The translations under genes were made by a program, and so were the position numbers. The notes under the pieces are model-generated. The model saw nothing but the letters and a program-made list of their open reading frames with translations, was not told where the DNA came from and did not search any database. A DNA stretch of 64,000 nucleotides from Epithemia pelagica (Eukaryota; Bacillariophyta; Bacillariophyceae; Surirellales; Surirellaceae). Below are positions 43,652-53,124 of this stretch, piece after piece. The stretch is from contig OX337240.1 of the NCBI GenBank assembly GCA_946965045.2, forward strand, positions 310,001-374,000. Direction: 5' to 3'. How positions within the stretch are numbered: position 1 is the stretch's first letter; every line of letters starts with the position of its first letter.

Positions 43652-45142
43652 GACTTTGTTTCACTGCTTTTTCTAGTGTCGAGTGAGAAAAGAACAACAA
43701 ATCCCTTTACCACACATCGAATGAAATATTACTTGAAATCAAGTATCGAAGCTTTAGACGACATTTGATAGAAAACTTTTTTCCATGACTTAAACTGTTG
43801 CGCTAAATTACAGCGTTGTCTCTTTGGGCTTGAGAGTTGAGAATGTCGTTTCTATTGTATGGGCTGTTGCCGTTTGTCTTGTTTGGATTTCATTGATTTC
43901 TGATTTCCTTTTGCACCTCTATGCCTTTGGTCATGACTCGCCCGGCGTGTAACGGTCGGTTGTCACAAAAGTGACAAATCGCGCATACCGATCACACATT
44001 GTTTCGCCTCTTCGACAATCGCTCTCATATTTTCTTGGGAGATGAGAGACGAAGGGACGGCTGTTTCACCCGACGACTGCTGCTGCTTGCTGCTTTGGAG
44101 TGTCATGATCGAACACTTTTGCAAGGCCGACAAAACGGAAAAGACCCTATAATATACCAAACAGAGAATCTGAATGGCACTCTAGAGAGTTTGAAATGCA
44201 CCAACATTCAAATTGCTGCTTCATCGGCGGCCATCCTAACAATCACACACATCCATCTGCAAACACCGAAACAAAGAAATAACTTTCGTGTCCCTCAGGA
44301 ACCGTCAGAGCCGGGGTTGGAAACACGTGAAGATTTTGTTGCGAATGCACACAGACCATTGTTGCTCCACTGGCAATCCGCAAACCGTGAATTGGACTGT
44401 CTGATGGTTCTAAGATCTGTCGTGTTTGGTGGGTCGTTGTGACTGTGACTGACGTTTGGGTAACAACACCTGTGCTTCATCTTGCGGCGGCTCGTGTGTT
44501 GTGTTCCATAATGGGGGAACAAAAAAAAGAACGATACGTGGCAATTTTATCCTTCAATTGCTCTTGGAGTGATTCCTGTTTGTCGTCGTCGCTTTAGAGA
44601 GGATCATGTGTATCTGTGTTTTTGTGCTTGTTAGATTCGTCGTCGTCGGTTTGGTAAAACCTATTGTGGCCATGGTTTCATACTGATGCCTAGTAGGCAA
44701 CTTGAATGGGCACAAGACTGTGAAATGGCCAGGCGGTGGAAGAAATGAGGGGATAGATAAAGGTGGTCCAATACTCCTTGAATAGTAAAGCGTCATGAGT
44801 GGCCCACAAGAAGGAATCATGACCTACTGCCTTTTGCCAAATGTAAAGGCTCGCACGGCCGGATGACGCTCCAATTTACCAGATCGATGAGAATTCCTTT
44901 TCTTGAAACAGTTGACAGACACGAGCTCAAATGGAATTCAGAGATGGATACGAGAGCACCACATGTCAAACGCCAAGAATCAACAACGAGATTAGATTAT
45001 TTAGTAAGGTGACCCGTGTCTTTGTTGCAATATTGTCATGTTGTATATGCAGGTTTGGTTCTTGATATATGTATCTCATTCTTCATTGTATGGATTCGCT
45101 CTTGTACCGTCACTCCACACAAGCAATGAATGTGCTTGAAGC
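43652..45142. other. Intergenic region between convergent P450-2 and P450-3
   Basis: The 3' flanks of the two genes are followed by about 1.2 kb without recognisable genes. Open frames are short and overlap in several phases. I see no repeats of note. Confidence 0.45.
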
Positions 45143-46987
45143 TTATACTTCGGCGGAATTCCCATGTCGTCGGGGCACAAAGTCCATGGCTGGTAGATAC
45201 GAGGTGTTGATGGTTTCCAATCCATACGGCACTTGCGACCAATGTGTATAGGGCATCTTCCCTGTTTCGGGGTCGGGTGCGACGGAGAACTCCCATTGAA
45301 CGACGAGATTGGCCAATATGGTAGCCAATTCCAAATTGGCAACCCTACTACCAGGACATCGTCGAGCTCCTTGCGAAAAGGGTCCCGAAAAAAAGGTATG
45401 ATCGACCACGGCTGCTGGTGTATCCTTGCGGGCTTGGACTGCATCTTTCAAAAACCGTTGGGGCTTAAAGGCCATGGTATCTTCTTCATCTTCCCAATGA
45501 CGAGGATCGACGCCGGTTGAATAACCATCCAGAATGACAGTAGTGCGGGGCGGCAATTCGACGCCAAAAATGGTCACGGGTTTGGTAAAACGTTTGTTCG
45601 GAATGGGAATGGCTGGATTGGCCAATCGATGGCTTTCCCGAATACAGGCATGCAGAAAAGGTGCATTACGGGGCAAGACCGAGTCGGGTGTTACTTGCAA
45701 GGTCTCGGGTGGTCCGCCATGGAATTGTAACTGTTCTTGATACACCCTCTCTTGTGCCTCTGGTGAAAAGGCTAAATGCATGACTTTCCACGATGCATTG
45801 TTGGCCGTGGAATCGACGCCCATCGCCAAGAACAATGGCACAATGCACTCTATCTGTTCTTTCGTCAGTTGATTCTCTAGATTGGTTTCGTTTTGCGTTC
45901 TTTCAAAGGCGGCCATGGTATAACAGTTGCGTTCCAAGTCAGTTTGTTCGCTTTGGGGCTTCCGAATCAACTCTTTAACTTTTTCTTGAGCGTAGATGTC
46001 GGCGGCACCCCAATTGTCTTCAAAGACCTTGTATTTCTTGGTACGTATATTGAACATCTTGATGAGAAGGGCATCCCACAAGCTCAATTGCAATTCACTG
46101 TTGGCCTTGAGAGCCGTGGAAATGTGTTGACAAAAGGCCTTGTCTTCGGGTTTGGTTTCGACGGTGGGATCGGCAATGTCGGGCGAGGATCCAATCAAGA
46201 CATTGGAGAACATATCACAAGACGCATGGATCAAAAATTTGTTCATGTCTTGGCGATAGGACGGTGCGCCCATGGCGGCCATCCGTGCGGCTTGACAAAT
46301 GGCTGGCAGATAGCGTTCACTGCTGGCAGGGGACATCATGTCGGCCTGAACAAATTGTCGCAATCGCTTCCACTCGGGGCCGGCTTGGGCGAAAAAGTGT
46401 TGAGCAAGGCGATTTCGTTCGCGAAAATACTTGTGAAGGCAAAAATTGGTTTCTGTGGTACCACTTGGATATTGGCCTTCGTGTCGAATCAACTGAGCCA
46501 TGACGTGGGGATCTTGAATGACGTAGCAAGTGCCGTAGATATCGGCACCTATCCCGGGCAAACCAAAGGTATAAAAGTCTCCAAATTGTTGCCGCATTTG
46601 CGGCCAAAATTCCAGCTTGAGTAAATCCGGGATTTTGGAATACTCGCGAATCGCACTACCGACAATGGGCAATTTGGGAACATGAGACAATTTGGGGACC
46701 GTCTCGTTGCTGCTGCCATGACTGCGCGTCATGGTCGTTGCTGGTTCGGAATTGGAGGAGGTCTCATGGAGGGTCGTAGCCGTAGAAGCCGCACGACCAT
46801 GACTTGTGTTTGTCGTTGTGGAATTGGCACCCGAAAAAGGACAAGAGGAGGATGTCGTTGTCGATGCGGCAGCAGTGGTCGTGGTTGCCTTGGTCCGAAT
46901 CAGGAGGAGACGTTCGACAGTCATCGTCTTGGTGTTTCTAAGAGCAATTGTCGGCAACATGTGTTTCAGGCGCAGCATCATCGTCAT
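45143..46987 (-). CDS. Cytochrome P450, cluster member 3
   Basis: 614 residues from ATG 46987, intronless, and the only cluster member on the minus strand. The presequence-like start (MTMMLRLKHML... RTKATTTTAAASTTTSSS, GRAASTATT) precedes LSHVPKLPIVGSAIREYS. The I-helix is LAMGVDSTANNASW: Met replaces the usual Ala before G, and Ser follows D. The ExxR (CIRESHRLANP), FKPQRFL and FSQGARRCPGSRVANLE elements are intact. Its upstream boxes are in mirror orientation. The inversion relative to its neighbours marks a local rearrangement. Confidence 0.93.
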   Translation of the reverse strand: MTMMLRLKHMLPTIALRNTKTMTVERLLLIRTKATTTTAAASTTTSSSCPFSGANSTTTNTSHGRAASTATTLHETSSNSEPATTMTRSHGSSNETVPKLSHVPKLPIVGSAIREYSKIPDLLKLEFWPQMRQQFGDFYTFGLPGIGADIYGTCYVIQDPHVMAQLIRHEGQYPSGTTETNFCLHKYFRERNRLAQHFFAQAGPEWKRLRQFVQADMMSPASSERYLPAICQAARMAAMGAPSYRQDMNKFLIHASCDMFSNVLIGSSPDIADPTVETKPEDKAFCQHISTALKANSELQLSLWDALLIKMFNIRTKKYKVFEDNWGAADIYAQEKVKELIRKPQSEQTDLERNCYTMAAFERTQNETNLENQLTKEQIECIVPLFLAMGVDSTANNASWKVMHLAFSPEAQERVYQEQLQFHGGPPETLQVTPDSVLPRNAPFLHACIRESHRLANPAIPIPNKRFTKPVTIFGVELPPRTTVILDGYSTGVDPRHWEDEEDTMAFKPQRFLKDAVQARKDTPAAVVDHTFFSGPFSQGARRCPGSRVANLELATILANLVVQWEFSVAPDPETGKMPYTHWSQVPYGLETINTSYLPAMDFVPRRHGNSAEV

Positions 46988-47079
46988 TTTTTCCCTGGTG
47001 GAGTATCTTGTCGTTGTCGTCAAGAACGTCTAATACTAGAAATGGAATAGACAATGTGTGCGTCTTTGGCGCTTGTCGT

Positions 47080-47211
47080 TTAGTGTTGTTTTTCCAGAGC
47101 GAGAAGGAGAGAGAGAGTTTAGACTACTTCGTCGTTTGCGTGTCTTGTCTCGTCGCATTGGACAACTGCTGGTCGAACAAATTGTTCCATACGTCTGATG
47201 TCTTAGTGTTG
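47080..47211 (-). promoter_or_regulatory. Paired CAACACTAA boxes upstream of P450-3
   Basis: TTAGTGTTG (the box on the minus strand) lies at 47080-47088 and 47203-47211, 123 bp apart, the nearer about 93 bp before the start at 46987. TTTTTTGCATTTTGGTTTTTGTGA follows the distal box in split form, as at the other loci. Confidence 0.6.
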
Positions 47212-47430
47212 TTTTTTGCATTTTGGTTTTTGTGAGGGGCCTTTTGTGCGTTTTGTGCGTTCTTGACCTCCCCCCGGGAGATTCGGATTTAAAGCGACTG
47301 GAACTTATACTTCGAATCCTCGCCCCTTTTAACGCCCCTTCTTCTTCCTCTCCTTCCCCACCATCTCTCTTGCTCTAAACCCCCTTTTCCTTTTTACTTT
47401 TCTCAGGGTCCCAGGCTGTCCCTTGACCAA

Positions 47431-47523
47431 CCCCCAAGCGCCGGGCGAGTATTGAGTCGCACGTAAAAAGGGCTATTTTTCTCCGACTCAGGCGGGATTC
47501 AAAACTCACCCGGCGCTTGGGGG
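47431..47523. repeat. Hairpin-forming inverted repeat
   Basis: 28-bp arms at 47431-47458 and 47496-47523 pair at 25 positions (CCCCCAAGCGCCGGG... against its mirror), with a 37-bp loop. It is a possible snap-back element or structured transcript. No gene overlaps it. Confidence 0.8.
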
Positions 47524-47734
47524 TACAAGCTGAGTTCAGGGAGTGTGTTCCTGTCGTAGACTCCTGTAGAATTTGTACCAGAGGAGTAATCCTGGAAAGC
47601 GTTCTGCGTTATTAGCGTCCGACTAGCGACTTCCTAGTGGCTGAAATAAATATTTTATGAACTTTAGTGTTATGTGTGATTTCTTCCGAACGCTAGATTT
47701 TCATCAAAAATTACGAAAAAACAGTCGACTGTGT

Positions 47735-48067
47735 TGACCATGGTGGAGGGCCACCCCATCCGTTCGAGATGTTGCGGAGCTGCATCCAGGTGCCTTAGGG
47801 TGTTATTCGACCACCACCAATGGGGCAACAGCTCAAACGGTTGGCATCATCCACAACAACATGATCATCGGATGCACCCCACGCACGATAGTCTCGTACA
47901 AAACAAAGTTTTTCTGGGGGAACGCGAGATTGTCGAGTTTCGGAAGCACTTTGCACAACAGAGGCATAATTATAAGGGCTATATTAACAAAGATGGCTGG
48001 CGCGTATTACGTAGATTTCCCACTGGAGCGCTACGACAGGAACATTCTGTCTGAACTCAGCTTGTAA
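47735..48067 (+). pseudogene. Open frame without start, ending at a MITE boundary
   Basis: A frame of about 109 codons after TGA reads ...GCYSTTTNGATAQTVG, IIGCTPRTIVSYKTKFFWGN and MAGAYYVDFPLERYD and ends LSELSL then TAA. The TAA is formed by the TA target site plus the first base of the MITE at 48067. I do not recognise a family. The first ATG in frame is internal (47861). It could be a gene fragment cut by the MITE insertion, or a chance frame. Confidence 0.35.
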
Positions 48068-48671
48068 GGGCTGGGTAAGCCGATCCATGTTCGGCTAAGT
48101 AGGCTCAGTACATTAAGCTACGTAGTACTATTTTCATCACTGTAACAAGTGGGGCGAATGGTCACAAATCGAAAACATGGCGCCACGAGAAACAATGCAA
48201 TCCGGAAGCCACCATTAGACAATGGTCGAAGCCATCACCCCCATGGCAATAACTTCCTCAATAATAGAGCTTGACTCGACCGCTTTGACCATTTGATTAT
48301 TTACTACTAGAGTGACTATGCTTTCAATTCGGTCGAGTCAGCATTGAAAAATGAGTGAGTTAGGAAGGTTTTTGGAATACATCACCAAAGAAAAATGAGT
48401 ATACCTTTTGATCCAACGCGACAAATCTTCTGTAGCTGCAGAACGCAGTAATACTAGCAAACCCAAACAACTTACAGTAGTCGGATGTTGATGCGATGCA
48501 TGAGTGAATGCATACGGCATCACCGGATCTCGCCGTCATCGTGGAGTGTTTTTGCATTTTTTCGGACTTCCCACCATTTCAGGTATGACGTGTACTATGG
48601 GATTTTATGTACACTACGTAGCTTTTGTACTGAACCTACTTAGCCGAACATGGATCGGCTTACCCAGCCCT
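48067..48671. mobile_element. MITE-like DNA element, copy 2
   Basis: A 605-bp element flanked by TA at 48065-48066 and 48672-48673. The ends AGGGCTGGGTAAGCCGATCC and its mirror form terminal inverted repeats of about 55-60 bp. It is inverted relative to copy 1 at 32022-32597. It has no transposase, but a stretch of about 60 codons is conserved with copy 1 without gaps. Confidence 0.85.
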
Positions 48672-48818
48672 TATCTACAATATCCCTTGACCTCATAAAC
48701 CGAAACATGACACGTCATCATTTTGCCTCATATATCCGGGTACTGGGGTGTTTCAGGTTTTGTTTCAACTGTTGCCAACAAAAATCGAACCCTTCACAAA
48801 ATCCAAAACGCAAAAAAA

Positions 48819-48950
48819 CAACACTAAGACAAAAACCATGGCGATTTGTTTCACCAGCAGCACACGTCAATGATTGTGGCGAGAGAAGAAAGGCAAACCA
48901 CGCAGTAGTCTGAACGCTCTATTCCTCGCTCTATGGGAAAACAACACTAA
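48819..48950 (+). promoter_or_regulatory. Paired CAACACTAA boxes upstream of P450-4
   Basis: CAACACTAA lies at 48819-48827 and 48942-48950, 123 bp apart, the second about 118 bp before the start at 49068. CACAAAATCCAAAACGCAAA precedes the first. Confidence 0.6.
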
Positions 48951-49067
48951 AGCGAGAAACACACAAGGAATTACAACATATATCCATTGCATTTTTGGAA
49001 CGACGACAACGCGTAGCTTTATCCTCTCGACAACAACAAACGACGAGATACTTTCAAGTACATAAAG

Positions 49068-50888
49068 ATGACGATGACTGTGATGCACTTGAAACGTCTG
49101 CTGCCGAAACTTACTCCTAGCAACATCCAGATGAAGACGACGACTGCTGTCGAAGGTCTCCTCCGGATTCGGACCAAGGCAACCACGACCACTGCTGCCG
49201 CAACGACAACGACATCCTCGTCTTGTCCTTTCTCGGGTGCCAATTCCACAACGACAACCCCCAGTCAAGGTCGTGCCGCTTCCACCGCTGCAAACCTTCC
49301 AGAGACGTCCCATCATGACATCAACGAGACGGTCCCCCAATTGGTTCAGGTTCCGAAATTGCCCATTCTGGGGAGTACGATTCCTCAGTATTCCAATACT
49401 CCGGACTTTATGCAGCTTGACTTTTGGCCCAAGATGCGCAAACAATTTGGAGACTTTTATTCCTTTGGTTTGCCTGGGATGGGTGTCGACATCTACGGCA
49501 CATGCTACGTCATCCAAGATCCCCACGTCATGGCTCAGTTGATTCGACATGAGGGCCAATTTCCCAGTGGCAGCACGGAAACTAGTTTTTGTCTTCACAA
49601 GTATTATCACGATCGCAACCGTCTGGCTCAACACTTTTTTACAGAAGCGGGTCCGGAATGGAAACGGTTGCGACAATTTGTCCAGACCGACATGATGTCA
49701 CCGGTCAGCAGTGAACGATATTTGCCGGCTATTTGTCAAGCCGCGCGTATGGACGCTCAAGGGGCACCATCCTATCGTGAAGACATGAACAAATTCTTGG
49801 TCCATGTCTCCTGTGATATGGTCTTCAACGTCTTGATTGGATCCTCGACCAGCATTGTCGATCCCACGGTGGACACCAAACCCGAAGCTAGGGCCTTCTG
49901 TCATCACATTTCCACGGCCTTCAAGAAAAACAGTGAGTTGCAGCTGAGCTTGTGGGATGCTCTTCTCATCAAGAAGTTCAATATAAGTACCAAGAAATAC
50001 AAGGTCTTTGAAGAAAACTTTCATGCTGCCGACATCTACGCTCAGGACAAAGTTCGCGACTTGATAAAGAAACCAAAAAATGAACAGACGGAATTCGAGC
50101 GCAATAGTTATGCCATGGCCGCCTTTGAACGAATGCAAAACGAAACTAACCAGGACTCTCAACTGACCACGAAGCAAATCCAGTGCATTGTACCATTTTT
50201 CATGGCGGCTGGCGTCGATACGACGGCCAACAATGCGTCGTGGAAGATCTTGCATATGGCCTTGTCGCCCGAGGCACAAGAACGTGTCTATCAAGAACAG
50301 TTACAATTCCATGGTGGACCACCAGAGACCTTGCAAGTAACACCCAACTCGGTCTTGCCGCGCAATGCACCTTTTCTGCATGCCTGTATTCGCGAAAGTC
50401 ATCGATTGGCCAATCCAGCCGCTCTCCTTCCGAATAGACGCTTCGCCAAACCGGTGAACATTTTTGGCGTTGAATTGCCACCACGCACTACTGTGATTTT
50501 GGATGGCTACTCGACTGGTATCGACCCTCGTTATTGGGACGATGAAGAAGATGCCATGGCCTTTAAGCCCCAACGCTTTTTGAAAGACGCTGTCCAAGCC
50601 CGCAAGGATACACCCGCCGCAGTGGTCGATCATACCTTTTTCTCAGGGCCCTTTTCACAAGGTGCTCGACGATGTCCAGGCAGTCGTGTCGCCAACTTGG
50701 AATTGGCTACCTTGTTGGCCAATCTCGTCGTTCAATGGGAGTTCTCCGTCGCACCCGATCCTGAAACAGGGAAGATGCCCTATACGCACTGGTCGCAAGT
50801 TCCGTATGGATTGGAAACCATCAACACCTCGTATTTACCAGCGATGGACTTTGTGCCCCGACGACACGGGAATTCCACCTTCGTGTAA
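49068..50888 (+). CDS. Cytochrome P450, cluster member 4
   Basis: 606 residues from ATG 49068, intronless. The organelle-presequence-like start (MTMTVMHLKRLLPKLTPSN... GRAASTAANLPE) leads into LVQVPKLPILGSTIPQYS. The I-helix AAGVDTTANNASW, CIRESHRLANP, FKPQRFL and FSQGARRCPGSRVANLE are all intact. The C-terminus PRRHGNS matches member 3 closely, and the nucleotide match in the last 300 bp is very high. Gene conversion or recent duplication between members 3 and 4 is likely. Confidence 0.93.
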   Translation: MTMTVMHLKRLLPKLTPSNIQMKTTTAVEGLLRIRTKATTTTAAATTTTSSSCPFSGANSTTTTPSQGRAASTAANLPETSHHDINETVPQLVQVPKLPILGSTIPQYSNTPDFMQLDFWPKMRKQFGDFYSFGLPGMGVDIYGTCYVIQDPHVMAQLIRHEGQFPSGSTETSFCLHKYYHDRNRLAQHFFTEAGPEWKRLRQFVQTDMMSPVSSERYLPAICQAARMDAQGAPSYREDMNKFLVHVSCDMVFNVLIGSSTSIVDPTVDTKPEARAFCHHISTAFKKNSELQLSLWDALLIKKFNISTKKYKVFEENFHAADIYAQDKVRDLIKKPKNEQTEFERNSYAMAAFERMQNETNQDSQLTTKQIQCIVPFFMAAGVDTTANNASWKILHMALSPEAQERVYQEQLQFHGGPPETLQVTPNSVLPRNAPFLHACIRESHRLANPAALLPNRRFAKPVNIFGVELPPRTTVILDGYSTGIDPRYWDDEEDAMAFKPQRFLKDAVQARKDTPAAVVDHTFFSGPFSQGARRCPGSRVANLELATLLANLVVQWEFSVAPDPETGKMPYTHWSQVPYGLETINTSYLPAMDFVPRRHGNSTFV

Positions 50889-51396
50889 AATTCAAGAACA
50901 TTCATTGCTTGTTCGGAATGATGCTACAAGAGCGTATCCGTACAACAAATGAGATACATATATCAAGAACCCAGCTGCATATAGAGCATAACATATAAAA
51001 CTTTCATCAACGAGTTGGAACATCTTGTGAAATCAGGGTGTCTTCTTGTTGTTTCTTTGTGTTCTCTCTCTAGATACATTCAATTTGCGCGGCTCTGCCT
51101 GTCAACGCTTTCGACAGAAGACCATTCAGAACCCTTCTCTTGTTCATTCTTTTGCCATACGTATCGATCCTGAAAATGGGACGATAATGGGATGATATTC
51201 AAACTCCGCAGGACCAAATTTATCGAAGTCTTGTATCCTCCGGGTGCCCTTTCCGAATATCGGGGTTTTGAAGTGAAAGACCGAGGGCTCGATGTTTTCC
51301 ACCAAAATCTCATGATGGCCGAGCGCTAACGAACCAAAGACAGACAAGGACTGGACCAAAGCATTTTGTCCTCGCCTCTGCTGCTCAGCTGTAACG
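50889..51396. other. Intergenic region with a possible antisense frame
   Basis: This is the 3' flank of P450-4, followed by a minus-strand ATG frame at 51144-51410 (88 codons), described separately. I see nothing else. Confidence 0.4.
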
Positions 51397-51410
51397 ATGA
51401 ATTCTACCAT
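51144..51410 (-). CDS. Small frame of unknown nature, antisense to ISG12-like gene start
   Basis: An 88-codon frame from ATG 51410. It reads like ordinary globular protein (HHEILVENIEPSVFHFKTPI, DFDKFGPAEFEYHPIIVPF) with few low-complexity residues, unlike most chance frames here. I recognise no family. It overlaps the 5' end of the first ISG12-like gene on the other strand. It may be a gene fragment. Confidence 0.25.
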   Translation of the reverse strand: MVEFIVTAEQQRRGQNALVQSLSVFGSLALGHHEILVENIEPSVFHFKTPIFGKGTRRIQDFDKFGPAEFEYHPIIVPFSGSIRMAKE

Positions 51411-51962
51411 TACATCGCGTGTATTCTTTTCGGTGTGCGGTTCTTGTTCCCTGCGATCCTCTCTTTACTGGTGTCTCTCTTCAACGCCGCCTCTTCCAGT
51501 AAGGGCGCAAGTCGAAAGAGCCACCACCAGCAACGCCGTCCCGCTTGCTTTCTGTGTCAATGCAATTTCCATGACTGGGAAGACACGTCCTGTCGAACCA
51601 CCGGCAGCGACTACAGCCAGTATCTGAAATACCTCGCATGGGGTGCCGGATTGGCCCTTTTCGGGATTGGAGCCTCGGTCTTTGTTCCCTGTGCTGCAGC
51701 GTCCTTGGCTGGGTTTGGAGCCAGCGGCATTGTCGGTGGATCTGCTGCCGCCGCATCTCAAGCGGCCGTGGGAAATATTGCGGCCGGTTCGTTGTTTGCC
51801 TCCTTGCAGAGTTTGGGAGCAACCGGGACCTATATCTCGGGTATGATGTACGGAGGCGCCACTGCCATGGCTGGAGGAGGCACCATGGCCGCTTCCATGA
51901 TATCGAAGGAACAGTGCATGTATTGCATTGTTTGTGGTCGCCCGCTGAATACACCCGAATAA
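51397..51962 (+). CDS. ISG12/IFI6-IFI27-like membrane protein 1
   Basis: The frame ending at 51962 contains CFLCQCNFHDWED (CxxC), then the glycine/alanine-rich hydrophobic ISG12-type core: ALFGIGASVFV, AASLAGFGASGIVGGSAAAA, and AAGSLFASLQSLGATG. It ends with CMYCIVCGRPLNTPE. Animal relatives are small mitochondrial or nuclear-envelope proteins tied to cell death and innate responses. This frame has no early ATG. One model joins ATG exon 51397-51420 to 51531-51962 through a 110-bp GT-AG intron (about 151 residues); the start is unresolved. Confidence 0.65.
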
Positions 51963-52356
51963 TGGGTGCATCGCACAAGCTTCTGAATAAAATGAATCGT
52001 TTGCCTTGTCGTCGTTTGTACTGAACGATACTAAATACTGTAGTTCACGCCCCATTCCGAGTTGCATAAGAACTTTCTGTGTCGTACGTCCATCCGCAAT
52101 CAAAGTGATTCCACCTCGTGCGTGCGATAGAGGTATACGCACACTATACGCACGCAGAGAATACTCTTGTAGAATGGTGACGACACTCAGGAGGAAGAGC
52201 TTTCCAATCCAAATCAATACTATGCACGCAGAGGACAACGAAAAATGGAAATCGTACCAAAGGATCGAGACAGCCCACTCTTGTACCACTCCAAGTCGCT
52301 CATGGTGCACGATCCACAGTCTGCATCTGTGTCCAAAATCGCTTCACTTGGCACAC
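51963..52356. other. Intergenic promoter region shared with 53220-53530
   Basis: About 52015-52150 matches 53280-53400 (GATACTAAATACTGTAGTTCAC, CGTACGTCCATCCGCAATC, GGTATACGCACAC) in pieces. The genes were therefore duplicated with their 5' regions. I see no separate gene. Confidence 0.5.
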
Positions 52357-53124
52357 ATGGCGACGCCACCACCACCGCCCTATCCCAGGACTGTCGGGAT
52401 CTGTCATGTCTGTGACCGACCGGTGAATGTGCACGAGCAGGGCGACGATGAAGAATTTCCGCATGAGCCTACAGTCACACTCAAAGTAGCGCCAGAACGA
52501 CTTGCCAGCCGAGATCGACAAGCCCCGCTGAATGTACAACCACAGGGTTCTGATCCTTTTCATAGGAGGGACCAATACCAACCATTCGAAAGCGTTTTGT
52601 CCGAACCACATGACAGACAACGAATTTCCAGTGTATGGGAGGTCCTTGCACTCGTGTGGTGGGCTCTAGTCATGGTGGTCGGACTCCTTGTGTCGGCTAC
52701 ATGTGCCGCAGGCACTCTCTTGGGATTTGAAACCAAGGGCATTGCCTCCGGATCGTGGGCGGCCATGATGCAAGGCCCTCATGTACGCTGCGGTTCCTGG
52801 TTTGCCGTTATGCAAAGTTGGGGAGCAAAAGGCTTGTTTGTCACGGGTATGACGTATGGGAGTGGCCTCACGGTAATTGGTTTGTCCATGGTACTCTCGG
52901 TCCTGTGCGTCCAACAGCACCGCTGCAGCTGCGCCAAACAGATGTCATCCCCCCAACCCAGGCGAAAGTATCGTCTATCTACGGCGGCAATGGTTGACAC
53001 TCCGTCGTTGTTCCGCGAAGAGCCTTTGCCGCAAGGATCAATACATGAAGTAGCATTCATGTCGTGGCATTGTCCTGCCTGTGAACAACCTTGGGAGAAT
53101 GTGTCATCGTTGGGATCGTCGTAA
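52357..53124 (+). CDS. ISG12-like membrane protein 2 with terminal CxxC knuckles
   Basis: 255 residues from ATG 52357 (MATPPPPPYPRTVG), chosen because the homologous neighbour starts at the same point; the frame is open further upstream. The order is CHVCDRPVN near the N-terminus, an acidic/polar linker, a membrane helix (VWWALVMVVGLLVSATCAAG), and the ISG12-like stretch FETKGIASGSWAAMM with WFAVMQSWGAKG. A second helix (TVIGLSMVLSVLCV), a basic Cys-containing tail, and a C-terminal CPACEQPWENVSS follow. Two CxxC pairs could bind one zinc together. The function is unknown. Confidence 0.65.
   Translation: MATPPPPPYPRTVGICHVCDRPVNVHEQGDDEEFPHEPTVTLKVAPERLASRDRQAPLNVQPQGSDPFHRRDQYQPFESVLSEPHDRQRISSVWEVLALVWWALVMVVGLLVSATCAAGTLLGFETKGIASGSWAAMMQGPHVRCGSWFAVMQSWGAKGLFVTGMTYGSGLTVIGLSMVLSVLCVQQHRCSCAKQMSSPQPRRKYRLSTAAMVDTPSLFREEPLPQGSIHEVAFMSWHCPACEQPWENVSSLGSS

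Larger units (their letters stand above)
46988..49067. other. Intergenic region between divergent P450-3 and P450-4
   Basis: In order: P450-3 boxes (47080-47211), a strong hairpin (47431-47523), an ATG-less open frame (about 47735-48067), the MITE copy 48067-48671, a 45-bp stretch at about 48700-48745 like the reverse of 33358-33405, and P450-4 boxes (48819-48949). Confidence 0.6.
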
